Assembly: GCF_001949145.1 (NCBI RefSeq)
Contig: NW_019091434.1
Coordinates: 711,980 to 775,979, forward strand
From: Acanthaster planci
Taxonomy: Eukaryota; Echinodermata; Asteroidea; Valvatida; Acanthasteridae
Direction: 5' to 3'
Length of the DNA stretch: 64,000 nt
Shown here: piece after piece, positions 49,032 to 60,873 of the stretch
Position numbering within the stretch: position 1 is the stretch's first letter
Layout: the number at the start of each line of letters is the position of its first letter
Notes under the pieces: generated by a model
Told to the model about the DNA's origin: nothing
The model's database searches: none
Seen by the model: only the letters and a program-made list of their open reading frames with translations
Position numbers and translations under genes: made by a program

Positions 49032-51909
49032 GCTTGAAGTGGTGAATGAAGCAGAGGAAGACTGTTTATAGGGGACCAGGCTGTGGCTCAAAGAGGCAGT
49101 GCCAGACGCTACAGACCTTTACCGAAGAAAAACACACCCAGAAGAGCCCAGCTGATCCCTAGTAACGTGCGAGTGGAGTTATGAAACATGCATATATCCA
49201 CTAGGTCAATTTCAACAGCGTATAATAGCACCTTTGACCTTAGACATTACGACGTGGCGTTGAGTAACAAAAAAGCCTATCCAATTACTCATCCAGTGTA
49301 CCACGGACCACATGGAATTTGAACCTGGGTAGTACGCGAGAGTTGCCGCTGTTGCTTAATTTCCATTTCAAATGGGGCCCGGTGCGGGTTAATGTGTTTA
49401 ATGCAGTCTGCACGGGCTAAATTTTTACTCTCCGACTATGAAGGTATATTGGAGCATAATTAAACACGTTACAAAGTACTTCAAATTCTATCAAACTACA
49501 GAGTTGCGAGTTTTAAGATAGGAAGATGGAAACCCAATCAAGTCCTCCATTTTAAAGCCTTATGTCTTGGTATTATTCGAAGCTGCATTGAACAGCAAAG
49601 CAATGTCAAGTGGCCTTTACAGATATCACGTGTATATTGGATAGGCCTACAGGTTAAGGAAATCTAGGTGTGCCTAGAATAGCTATACTTGTAGTAATAC
49701 ACAAGAAACTTTGCCCACTTCCTTCTTGCGTATGCAAGCAGTTGATCACTCATAGCACCTTAGTACATGTATGTTAACGTGAATGCATAATGTATTTTGT
49801 AAAACATACTGATAAGATGTACATTTCAGTGTACACTATAGATGACGACTTTTGTGGTAGACTGTCCCCTTTGTACCACTCAGGACTCCTATAGGCTGAA
49901 ATTAAATGTATGACCTCTGAGCGTCCTTTGTATAACCCACGCCACGAACATCTAACAAAAGAAACACAGTGCACTAACAATGAGCATCCATTATTATTGC
50001 ACCGTGCTTCTTTAGTTAGATGTTCATAGAGCCAGGAGATCTCAAATGTGTTGAGACATGCGTAGATTTCTCGTGACAGGAACTGGCTTCAGGCCAACCA
50101 AAGCATTGATGAAACACCCAGTATGCGTCCAAACCGGGTGAGACTACGCTTTGTATTCAGTTCTGATGTGTGGTGAAGGTCACTGACCGCAACAAACTTC
50201 GAACTTGTTTACTATTCTAGAGCATGCAGTAAGTTTCGCCTCACACTTTCGACAGTGCTGGAGATTTGCGACGTATTTCTAGTTCTCACTCAGATATCAA
50301 CAGGTGTATTAGATCTTTTTGACTCTTGCATGGATTCAGGAGATTAGATGAATAACATTTTGCAATGCATATAGGTGCACACTTATGGGAAAATTGAAAT
50401 GGTAACACATTAATCAGTTTCACCTTTATAAATACTCGATATAAAGTATCTTCTACCAAATTGTTGAGTTGCGGATGTGAAATTATAAAGCTATTCAGAT
50501 AATTCAAATTTGAAAGCTTGTTTTTAAAAGAAAGTTTGGGGAATCCATTAATTTTTGTGATACCACGGCCATAAATAGTGAATATTTTTTAGTTGCGAAT
50601 TGATCGCGTGATACGTAGCTACAAGCGCGCATGTATCCTTCACGCGTTGAGCGCACTGGCGATGTTGCCGGGCTACAAAACAGTGATGGATAACAGGGAT
50701 CTTTTCCACAGTTGATGTGTCGTGACCACTGCATTGTAATGTTGTAATCTTAGGTACGAAGATGGAGAGCCGTGATGGTGCTATGCCTTCCGTCGTGATG
50801 CCAAAGAAAATCCCTTAGAATGCATGCAGTTTACTGATTTGTAATTTCTTTATTTAATACAATACTACAAACACACCCTCTCTTCATAAAGTGATTTTTA
50901 TGCAATGGCTTATTGCCTTATTTACATTTTGCAAGCAATGCCAATTTTGGCATTTTCTTAACTTTAACCATTCATACATGTATTATTTTTCTGTGTTTAT
51001 GGTTTATTTTGCTGTTATTCTTTATTTTCATAACGATTCATGTTGAGAATAAAAAAACGAAAAGCACTAACATTCAAAATAAACATTAATTAATCGTTAT
51101 CCGCCCTTTTTAATTTTTTTTTAATATTTACTCAAATAGTGCCTTGTTAAAAGCAGTATATCTCTGTATCACGAATTAAATGTTCAGCAGTCAACTTCTT
51201 GGCGGGCCAGACATCTGAGCATGTAGGTCTGGGAGTGATTGCAACCCTTTGTGCATTTTGAAGGAGAAGGCCGATTGGACCGTTTCACCATTTATGAACG
51301 TGACATCGATGGTCCATCGGCCTTCTAGACTGCAGTGAAGAGGATTTAGGCGATGCCTGCTTGGAAACATCGAGTCGAAAACAGGCAGGCAGCTTATCGA
51401 AACTACAACAGTGGAAACGCAACCTTGGTTTGACTCATAGAGTGAAGCCAAGCGCGCGGTGTAGTAAATTAGGCATACAGGCCTTTATCATGGGGCAGCC
51501 AACTTGCTTTTTTACCATTCAAGGCAACTTCAAGGCTGTGTTACTAGTACCAATGGGTCTACAGGGAACAAGACAGACATGGCAGTATCTTGATAAAGCT
51601 CTGTGGGGTCATCTCTTGGGAACAATGCATCTGATTCTGATACAAAGTGTCGGCAACTCCTCGAATGTCTCCGTGGTCACAGTCTCGAAAGTGGAGCTCT
51701 AGAGAAAAATCCGGATGTGCTAAGATGACGAATGCGGCCGGGAAAATCTATATATATGTCAATCAGCACATAATCTATTGCACAACCTATAAAAAATCTG
51801 ACTGCCCCGACCCCCACCACTGAAAAAATCCCTGGTTATGCCCCTTACTTTTACCTAGTCCTTAAATCAAGTTGCTTTGATATGCAAAAAGGCCTTTTCT
51901 CGGTTACCT
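49032..51909. other. Intergenic DNA between P450 copies 4 and 5
   Basis: The first 300 bp resemble the 5' flank of copy 6 (58690-59050). The rest is AT-rich, notably 50850-51180. GGGGCATAACCAGGG read on the - strand near 51832-51846 looks like one end of a further hAT-type MITE without a confirmed partner. A 113-codon + strand frame at 51361-51702 matches no family I know. No exon is supported. Confidence 0.55.
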
Positions 51910-53981
51910 TTAATCTCGCTTAAAAGCGCAGATGTTAAATACATGAGGCGAGTTTGAGAACCCGCCTCTTCCCTTCAAAGACAGTGGAGGAGAGTCCTCT
52001 GGTTTCTTGAACGTAAACTGATGCATGAAGTAGCTGAAGAAGATCAGCAGTGTCATTTTCGCCAGGTGTTCACCGATGCAGCTACGACGACCGACGCTGA
52101 ACGGTATCAGCTCATCTACTTGAACAGCCTCTCCCTTGTCGTTTAGGAATCTCTCGGGTTTGAATTCATCTGGTTCTTGCCAGACGTTTGGGTCTCGAGC
52201 GACTGCCCATAGGTTTGGGACCAGCAAGGCACCTTTAGGAATCATAAAATTCCTCAACTTAGCATCAGAAGCGGCAGCGTGTGCAACACCCAAAGGAGCG
52301 ACAATAGTCAGTCGCTGAACCTCCCAGATAACCGCTCGAGTGAAATTCAGTTCCGATTTGTCCGCCATCCTGGGCAGGCGGTTGCGACCGACCACGTCGT
52401 CGATCTCAGCTTGAACTCGCTGCTGGATCTTGGGATAGACAACCATGTAGAGGAGAGCCCACTGGAGCGTTGTAGAAGTGGTCTCCGTTCCTGCCGCGAA
52501 GAGATTCCCTACGGTTCCAACAAAACTTTTTTCAGTAAGATGACCGTGCTTGACGCCAACTTTGTCTTTTGCTTCATTGTCCTTAATTTCCTTGAGGAAA
52601 ACATCTGTGAAATCGTCCAGATTGTCGGCGTCGAAGGCAGCACGATGATTGTCGACGATGGTCGTTAAGAACTTTCGAATTTGTTGCATATTTAAATCCA
52701 GTTGGTTCGACGATAGAAAGGGCAGATTGCGCAACGCTGGGAAGAAAATGAAAACACCCCCAGCTCCAAGTAATCTCCCATTCTCTCCAAGTAGAGACAG
52801 GAGTTTCTTAAACTCTTTGTCGCTGTACTCGTAACGTTTCCCGAAAATTACGGAGCAGATGATGTTAGAAGCCGCGTTGCTGAGGAGAGGTTTGGGGTTA
52901 AACGGTTCCCCGTTGAAATCAGACATCTCCTTCATTAGTGCCTCAGCTTCCTCTCCGATCTTCTCCTCGAAACTTGTTTTACCCACTCCAAAGCTCCTGA
53001 GAACGGTTAGGCAGAACCGACGAAGCTCGATCCATCTTTCACCAGAGGCCGTTCCAACAGCTATTGATAAAAAGTAAGTGTGTTTTAAAAATTTTAATCT
53101 GGCTCTGCTTTTCTTCTTCAATGGTTAGGTTAAGTTTTTAGAAATCTTCGTTTTTGCTTGAGTAAACTGCGAGTGGGGCTGATTACCAAAACAAAACTAA
53201 ACAAACGGGGTAGCTGGTCAGTTGCCTCGTCAAAGCTTGGGAGCGACACACTCCCAGCCTTGGTCGTACATGGAGGGATTTCTCCTAAATGTGTCTTACT
53301 TGGAAAGAAATCTCTGCCCGTTGCAGGTAATAAAGCATATAACAGGGTTAGCAAGCTGGAGTGAATATTGCATTACTGAAATAAACACTTTCTCTTCTTG
53401 TACTGTCGGAAAGACATGCCATGACAACTGGCGAAAGACCGTGTGAGAACCTACCAGATTCTGGGCATACTGATCCCTTCAAGCTTCAAAATTTCAACTC
53501 AGTTTGTACACATTTTTGTTTGTAGAATTGTCAGGTAATTGTACGAGTGGAAGGTCATGGCTTATCCTTCCCCGTTGTAATGATTCCGTCCCTTTTTCAT
53601 TCATTATGATATTATAATATTACCTTCACTTCCGAGGAGTTCAGCAAAAAGCATCTCGGGTCTGTGGTTCAGCTGGGGATGCTGAAAGGCTTCCTTCATG
53701 CATGCATAGTCATTGAGGACCACAACCGTCGTGTTGAAAACCTTCAGATGAAACACGGGCCCGTACTTGGCGGCGTACCTCATGAAGATATCGTGCGGCT
53801 GCACACCGCGTCGTATTTCACGTACAACAGCCGGAATGGAACCGATGATTGGAAATCCCCAGGGACCAGGAGGGAGATTTTTAGGTCGCCCAAAGAACCA
53901 GCGAAGAACCAGGAGCACAACCAAACACAGTAACACCGTGCGGACGTCCAGGAACCACAGTGCTTCCTGAATATGGGCCAT
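51910..53981 (-). CDS. CYP2-like cytochrome P450, array copy 5
   Basis: Exon 1 is 53624-53981 (MAHIQEALWFLDV), the intron 53061-53623 and exon 2 51910-53060, giving 502 residues. An in-frame ATG at 54065 is ignored in favour of the aligned start. Motifs: LPPGPWGFP, WIELRRFC, AAGTETTSTT I-helix (Ser in place of the usual second Ala), EVQR, FKPERF, and FSVGRRSCIG with Cys447. In the K-K' region EFKPERF replaces QFKPERF. At the splice junction the acceptor is TAG|CT, so residue 120 is Ala instead of the Gly found in copies 1-4 and 8; copy 6 shares this. The tail FSNSPHVFNICAFKRD and the linker KDNEAKDKVGVKHGH pair it with copy 3. Confidence 0.95.
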
Positions 53982-55799
53982 GTTTTCCACTATTGCTGAT
54001 GGATCAGACGTACCCTTGCCTAATTTCTTTACCAAGTGGCTCGTCTGGTAGGGCCAGTGCCACAAAATTCAACCAGTGTCCGTATGCAACAGAGTTGGGC
54101 CGCGATTGAACGGTTACGTTCAGCAGATTCTTATGCAACTTCCATATGCTCTGTCACGAAAGCTGGCCGTCACCCCTTGATCCTGATCTATTTTTATCCA
54201 GTGATAGCGCTTATCAGCCCGCTGCTCAAGTATTATGTCACCAGACGCGGAACAAAACAAAATCCCCGACTGAGCAAATTTGAATAGGGCGTCACTGTTT
54301 CACTGTCAGTATGTCACCCTGCGACTATATTCAGACCTTCCTACTGGTGCCCGGCCCCATGGACGCATTGCTTTGTTCCTTATTTCTAAATACCAGAGCA
54401 AACATTCCATTCTATTTACAGTTCGGATTCCATTTAGCATATTTGTGTTCAACAATCGATATTCAGACCCTGGAGCCCGTGATAGTAGACTGCCCTTACA
54501 ATGTGCCCATCGGTATTATGTAATCGTAGCAGGTGCGATACTCCATTTGAGGTCAAATGTGCATACACTTTGTGGCAACGATTTCTTTATACAGTCTGGT
54601 TTCGGTTCTTAATTACAACTTACGGTTTGATTTCTAGTCAGTCCCCTTACAGACACTACCCTTCTATTTTGCTTTCTGTGCCGCCCCAAATGCCGGTCTG
54701 TGTATTTTACAGTATGGATTTTTCCAGAAATAAGATTTGATGGAATATAATTTTGTCGTTCGTTGTTCTGAACTACGTTTGTATGACGACCAAGGAAACG
54801 CTATTTTTGTCTATTCATTTCTTTATTCATTTCAGATAAAATATGGTGACGCTTACATTGTGCTATCACAAGACATTTTAATATTTGTACAAAATGCCTA
54901 CGAAAAGATTTAATCAGTGAGTAAAGCAGTCTCAAAATCTCCTATAGTAATGCATGAGTTTGTGGTTTCCAATCCGCAGATATTTCTCGTAGATGAAAAC
55001 TGAAAACCATACACCATCGTAAAAATGTGGACTTATGCAGATTTTCAGCTCCTAAACAGATGAACTCGTCACTACCTACACTCTCCCCGTATATTGAGCC
55101 ACAACCAAAAACGTCACACATGGGCATTATGTATAGGCAAAAAATTATATGGCATGCAGCTACTTGCTAGAAAGCGTCTCAACATAATGTGTAGCATTCA
55201 CAGTCCATCTTATCTTAGAAATATGGAAGGGCTACATAGCACCGTGATCAGAATATCGACACGCACATAATATAAAATCAGTGCTCTGGAATACGTGATT
55301 GCCGAACTTCCGGAAACTGAGTACCTTCTTCAGGGCAAGCAGGATTCAGTTCATTAACTGAATATGCTTACCCTGAAGTAGATAGTCATTTACCAAAAGC
55401 TCGGCAATCACATATTTCAGAGCACTGATTTGATATCACATGCTTATCGATATCCATCTTATCTTAACTAGGTGTGGCGGGAACTAGGCTGACAAGAACG
55501 TTATGACATTATCACGCAATATTAACTTGGCCTTTGCTCTAGGACTGTTATTTTTATCTTGGATTTCGCAATTAAAGATGGTTTAACTACAGATGAAAGC
55601 AAGACCATCAGCAATCATGCCATGTACAAAGATGGAGGAGCCAATCAGAAACTAGGTTGCACTTTTGATTATACAAACATAAGGTATGTACATGTATTTT
55701 TTTTTCTAACGTAATAAATGTATTATCCGAAAGTGTCTGATATGGCTGTATTGGCCAGTTATTTCTGACTGAATATCAGAAGGTAGCCCCATACTATAT
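53982..55799. other. Intergenic DNA between P450 copies 5 and 6
   Basis: Homologous to the interval between copies 3 and 4 over much of its length, with an added palindromic element at 55248-55458. No exon is supported. Confidence 0.7.
55248..55458. mobile_element. Palindromic MITE-like element between P450 copies 5 and 6
   Basis: About 210 bp folding into one long imperfect hairpin. The core arms AATCAGTGCTCTGGAATACGT and the complement of its counterpart at 55405-55430 pair closely. Pairing continues to ATATCGACACGC on the left and GCTTATCGATAT on the right. The 13-mer CCATCTTATCTTA occurs as a direct repeat just outside both sides (55205-55217, 55454-55466). Non-coding. Confidence 0.65.
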
Positions 55800-58673
55800 T
55801 CAGTCACGCTTACTAACACAAATGTCGAATACTACCGGCGAGTTGGTGAATCCGCCCCTTGCCTTCAGAGACAGCGGAGGTGAGTCGTCTGGTTTCTTGA
55901 AGGTAAACTGGTGCATGAGGTAGCTGAAGAAGATCACCAGCTCCATCTTCGCCAGGTGTTCACCGATGCAGCTACGACGACCAACGCTGAACGGTATCAA
56001 CTCGTCTGCTTTAACTGCCTCTCCTTTGGCGTTCAGGAATCTCTCGGGTTTGAATTGATTAGGTTCTTGCCAGACATTTGGGTCTCGAGCGACCGCCCAT
56101 AGGTTTGGGACCAGCAATGCACCTTTAGGAATCGTAAAACCCCGAAACTGAGTATCGGAGGCGGCTGCGTGTGCAAGACCTAAAGGAGCAACGATAGTCA
56201 GTCGCTGAACCTCCCAGATAACCGCTCGAGTGAAGTTCAGTTCTGGTTTGTCGGCCATCCTGGGCAGGCGGTTTCGACCGACAACGTCGTCGATCTCGGC
56301 CTGGACTCGCTTCTGGATCTCGGGGTAGACAGCCATGTACAGGATCGCCCACTGGAGCGTAGTAGCAGTGGTCTCTGTTCCGGCCACAAAGAGATTCCCT
56401 ACGGTTCCAACAAAACTGTTTTCAGTAAGATGGCCGTGCTTGACACCAGCTTTGGCTTTTTCTTCATTGCTTTTGATTTCTTTCAAGAATACATCAGTGA
56501 AATCGTTCAGATTGTCCGAGTCGAAGGCAACACGATGGCTGTTGATGATATTTGTTAAGAATTTCCGTACCTGCGCCATGTTCAAATCAAGCTGGTTGGA
56601 CGATACGAAGGGCAGATGGCGTAACGCTGGGAAAAAAATGAAAACACCTCCAGCTCCAGCTAATCTGACATTTTGTCCAAACAAGGACAGAAGTCTCTGA
56701 AACTCTTCATCGCTGTAGTCGTAGCGTTTCCCGAAAATTACAGAGCAGATGACGTTGGACGTTGCGTTGCTGAGTAGAGGTTTGGGGTTGAAGGGTTTTC
56801 CGTTGAAAGCAGACATCTCCTTCATCAGTGCCTCAGCTTCCTCTCCGATCTTCTCTTCGAAGCTCGTTTTGCCCACTCCGAAGCTCCTGAGAACGGTCAG
56901 ACAGAACCGACGAAGCTCAATCCAAGGTTCACCGGAAGCCGCTCCCACAGCTACAAGACAAAAACGGATATATGACTGTTTTGAACGGTATAATCCAGTA
57001 GTGTACTGACAAATACTTCGCCGTTTGTTGGCACAGCAGGTTTAGAGGTGCATAAGGGGACGTAGCGTAAGCTTCAGATTTTAGAGACAAAAAGGCTGTT
57101 TACCATGTGTATACCGCAGAGTGTGCGGCTGTGTGCCAACTGTCCAAGTACACTGGCACATGTGCACCTGCCAGTTAGTAATTGTTTCCAACAGTGGTGG
57201 CACTCATATTGCAACTATAGCGTATCAAAAACAAATGCAACAACATTTGTTTCGAATTTTGAGGAGATTGTAATGTTTACAATGATGTACTTTGCATATA
57301 AGGTTTTAGGCCTACAAAAATATGTGTCGTAGCTTGTTCATCAAGGTACCGTCATTTTCCAAGATGGTTCAGTTGACTGAAGAGCAGAGAGTATATGTGG
57401 TGACAAAATCTAAAGATAAAAGTGCAAGAACTATCCCATGAAAGCCAATCATTCAGATACCACCCGATAGTGCAGATACGTACTAATTCACCTGGCTGCA
57501 TTATGAAGACACCTGACCTGTTCATTAGAAACATTTCATGGGAGAGAGGGAGAATTGAATAGGATTTATGCTGGCATTTCTAACTGAAACTTGGTCCCAA
57601 GCCCACTTTGTCCCATTTTCCTGAAAGAATTATTATTCAGCCATCCGTGACCGTATGTGAATAAATAATATATCATTGGAAAAGGGAATCTGTGGCCTTA
57701 AGGTGTTACTACTTGTTTTGGTGTTAAACAATCTCCTGAAATTCAAAATAGATTTTATAGCTTTTTCGATACGCTCTATATGCGGCTCTTCCAAAGGTCA
57801 AAAGGGTCTGTAGGTATTTGGGAGTAATTATGGTGGTCAGAAGGAGTGGGCAGAAGCAGATTTGTGTAAATGGCACCTACACTTCAAAGGTTTTTTTGTG
57901 ATTGCGGAATTCGGCCTCAACCTAAACTTGTTCTTGTGACAAATGCAAACTATGAACAACGTGTCTCATTGATGACGCCTAAATTCCTCACGTGTGAAGT
58001 TTCAACAGAAAAACAAGATCATGGGACAGCCGATTTTGGGATCCATCCCTACAAATAGAATAACAGAAGAGTCCAGACTCCCTTAGGTTAATTTCTATTA
58101 TGAAATATTGCCCCCCGTGCGGATGCCATGAGTATTTCAGACCCAGGGTCACACCAAAATTATTTAAGAATAAAGTCGCTTGATTATGGACGAAAACTCT
58201 TCTCTACACGTACATGTAACGCCTTCCCCTGCTGTATTGCCTCTGTGTGGAGTTTTAAGTGAACTGTCAGTAAAAGTTCAAATTACCCAATGGCATATTT
58301 CTCATATTAGCCTACCTTCACTTCTAAAGAGCTCAGTAAAAAGCAACTTAGGTCTGTCGTTCAGCTGAGGATTCTGGAAAGCTTCTTTCACGGAGGCGTA
58401 GTTATTGAGGACCACAACCGTCTTGTTGAGGATCCTTATATGAAACACGGGCCCGTACTTGGCAGCATACCTCATGAAGAGATTGTGAGGTTGCACGCCG
58501 CGTCGTATTTCACGTACTACGGCCGTAATGGAACCGACGATTGGGAATCCCCAGGGGCCAGGAGGAAGATTCTTGGGTCGCCCAAAGAACCATCGAAGAA
58601 TCAAGAGGAGAACCAGGCACAGCAACACTGTGTGGACGTCCAGGAACCACAGAATGTTCTGAAGATGCGACAT
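55800..58673 (-). CDS. CYP2-like cytochrome P450, array copy 6
   Basis: Exon 1 is 58316-58673 (MSHLQNILWFLDV), the intron 56951-58315 and exon 2 55800-56950, giving 502 residues. Motifs: LPPGPWGFP, WIELRRFC, VAGTETT, EVQR, FKPERF, and FSVGRRSCIG with Cys447. The acceptor TAG|CT makes residue 120 Ala, as in copy 5. The tail FTNSPVVFDICVSKRD and the linker KSNEEKAKAGVKHGH link it to copy 4. A 250-bp stretch around the I-helix (about 56270-56560) is nearly identical to the same part of the neighbouring pseudogene (61350-61620), so one was recently copied from the other. The donor is GAAG|GTAGG, one base different from the GTAA of most copies. Confidence 0.95.
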
Positions 58674-60059
58674 GGTAGTTTATTCTGTTATCCGGAACGG
58701 TGAATCAATCAGTTGAAAGCAGGCTGTTTGTCAGGGGCAAGTTCCTCAACTTCCTGTGAAAGGTGAAGTGTCAGAAATAGCGGACCTTTGCTTAAAACAC
58801 GAACACAAGAGCCCTATCCAACCTGAATAAGTACCGATAGCTATCTCTTCTTGGTATTTCATGTAGAGTAATGAAACCAGAGTACGTGTAGATGCGCACT
58901 ACCACTTTTAATTGCGTGCGATTTGGTACTCCCGTGGCCCCAAACCAGCCTGTTTATCACGCAGGGTTGCTAAATACAAAACGTCTATCCCTTTGAACTA
59001 TCCAAGGTAACCAGGTCAACACGGAATTTGATCCCACCGTAGAGAGAAAGGACCTATGCCCTACACATTGATCATGAGAGTTGGCAGTAGCTGGGTTTAC
59101 CGCAGGGCAAGGGTCCTTGCTCTGTGATTTTTACCACAGTATGTGGTCATCCGTGGTTAAAGCGTGGAGGAATAAAAAATATCACACATAAAAGTACGAG
59201 CAAGTCTACGATACTCTCTACACAGGCCAATTCTCAACATCAATGGGTAAACATTTATTGATAATCACAACACTTTCAATGAGTCACTATCGTTTAATCG
59301 TGAATACAGAAATCGAGGAGTGCCTAAATATTTGAACAGCTGATATACCCACTTCCCTTTGGAGCCAAAAAACCATAATTATGCACAATCATGAATTCTG
59401 TATCATAACATGAATGGTTAATGCATTTGCAGTACTGTGAAAAGTTGTGCCCCAGGGTTGGTGACTACCGCACAGTGGACCATCCAGTTTCGTGCCACAT
59501 TAAATTTGGACTCGGACTCTTAAACGGGATGGGCCATGTAGGGATAAATTTACATTATATGACAATTTTCAACCGTCTTATATACAATTCGATGGATTAG
59601 CCCCTCTTTTATGTTCTTAAATCAACAAAATTTGGTGTTTCCTGTGTGCTTTTTTCAGTCTCCGCCCTAGTCTTGGGCTAAGACGGCATAACTCGATCGA
59701 GCATAATAATATGCCGCGCTCGTTGATTTCTATTGCGCCCTCTCGTGACCTCATTTCACCAATCGACTGCTCGTTCTGCGAGCCGTACTGTCGATTATGC
59801 CAATTTGACATTGGCGTGGCATCATGAGTGTGGATGCAAACAAGCATGTCAGTTTTAAATCACAAACTTGTGGAGGAGTGAAAATAAAACATTTAATCAG
59901 TATCACGTATATATCATTGAAAACTCGAAACCAAACCATCGTCTTTTCACATATACGTTACATTGTGGATACAGAATATGAATCTATTCAGATCATAACA
60001 ATTTGATAGCTCATAGGAATCCATAGATTTTGGGAATCGCTCGTTTGACTTCCAAGCTG
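58674..60059. other. 5' flank of P450 copy 6
   Basis: The first 350 bp resemble the 5' flank of copy 4. After that I see no gene, RNA or clear repeat until the retrotransposon remnant near 60060. Confidence 0.6.
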
Positions 60060-60830
60060 GAATAAGCAGATCGTAAGATTGCTCATTTGGAGGACTCTAC
60101 ACTGCACCTTGAACGGTATTCGGGGAGAGACAATCTTCAATTTGGAGAATTCCAGAACTTGTTGATGAGTCTCCAGAAAATAAAAGAAATCCTGAAGGAA
60201 AAATGCAATCTAGATCCTGAACTTGAGAATGCGCAGCGTTCATGGCTGGATTCCAAAGTCATCCTCAGACAAACCCTGGCACATTCTGGCAAAGTTCGTA
60301 TACCGCCATGAACGTCAGGCCATACCGCTACGACGATGCAAAAAGGCTCTTGCTGAGTGTGGGATATATATGATCAAGGATCTTCCAGCAGCAGACGCAG
60401 CAAAGAAGAGATCCCCAAGAGACGTGATATGAGCAAGGCGTATAAAGAAGGCAAGAAGCCAAACTTCCATAATGGCCAACTCTATATCAATGGACAAGAA
60501 CACACCCCTAGTCACAATGCCCAGTCAATCCCAGCATAATAACCTTTGTTGTAATTGGTGGTCTTCATAAATATCGTCTCTAATGCCATTGATGACTCCC
60601 AACATACCCTGGGCATTTTCCTCGATCTCTCTAAAGCGTTCGATACTATCGACCATGAAATCTTACAATATAATTTTCTTTTTATGGTGTTCGAGGAATT
60701 GCCATAGAGCGGTTTAGGAGCTACCCCTCCAGTCGATTGTAGTTTGTATCTAGTAATGGTTTTAATTCAAACTCGAGTCCTCTTACCCACAGAGTACCCC
60801 AAGGAGCCCACAAAATAAATTTCAGTGGCC
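60060..60830 (+). mobile_element. Degenerate non-LTR retrotransposon (LINE) remnant
   Basis: Two pieces in one orientation. 60060-60540, read with frame changes, resembles the nucleic-acid-binding ORF1-type protein of many invertebrate LINEs: LHLERYSGRDNLQFGE, then KFVYRHERQAI, GIYMIKDLPA, and KEGKKPNFHNGQLYINGQ. 60570-60815 is a reverse-transcriptase fragment with FLDLSKAFDTIDHEIL, then after a frameshift YGVRGIAIERFRSY, an internal stop, and THRVPQGA. The catalytic YxDD region, the endonuclease and the rest are missing, so the copy is dead. It ends about 45-60 bp before the 3' end of the broken P450. Confidence 0.8.
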
Positions 60831-60873
60831 AGTGGCTCTATAAAGGGCACTCCCAAATATTAAAGAAACGTGT

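Noticed and set aside
49032-49091. N-terminal extension of P450 copy 4 from the ATG at 49091
   Set aside because: All other copies start at the position equal to 49031, and the extra 20 residues would precede the membrane anchor with no homology.
51361-51702. 113-codon + strand frame between P450 copies 4 and 5
   Set aside because: Not similar to any family I recognise and without flanking exons; treated as chance.
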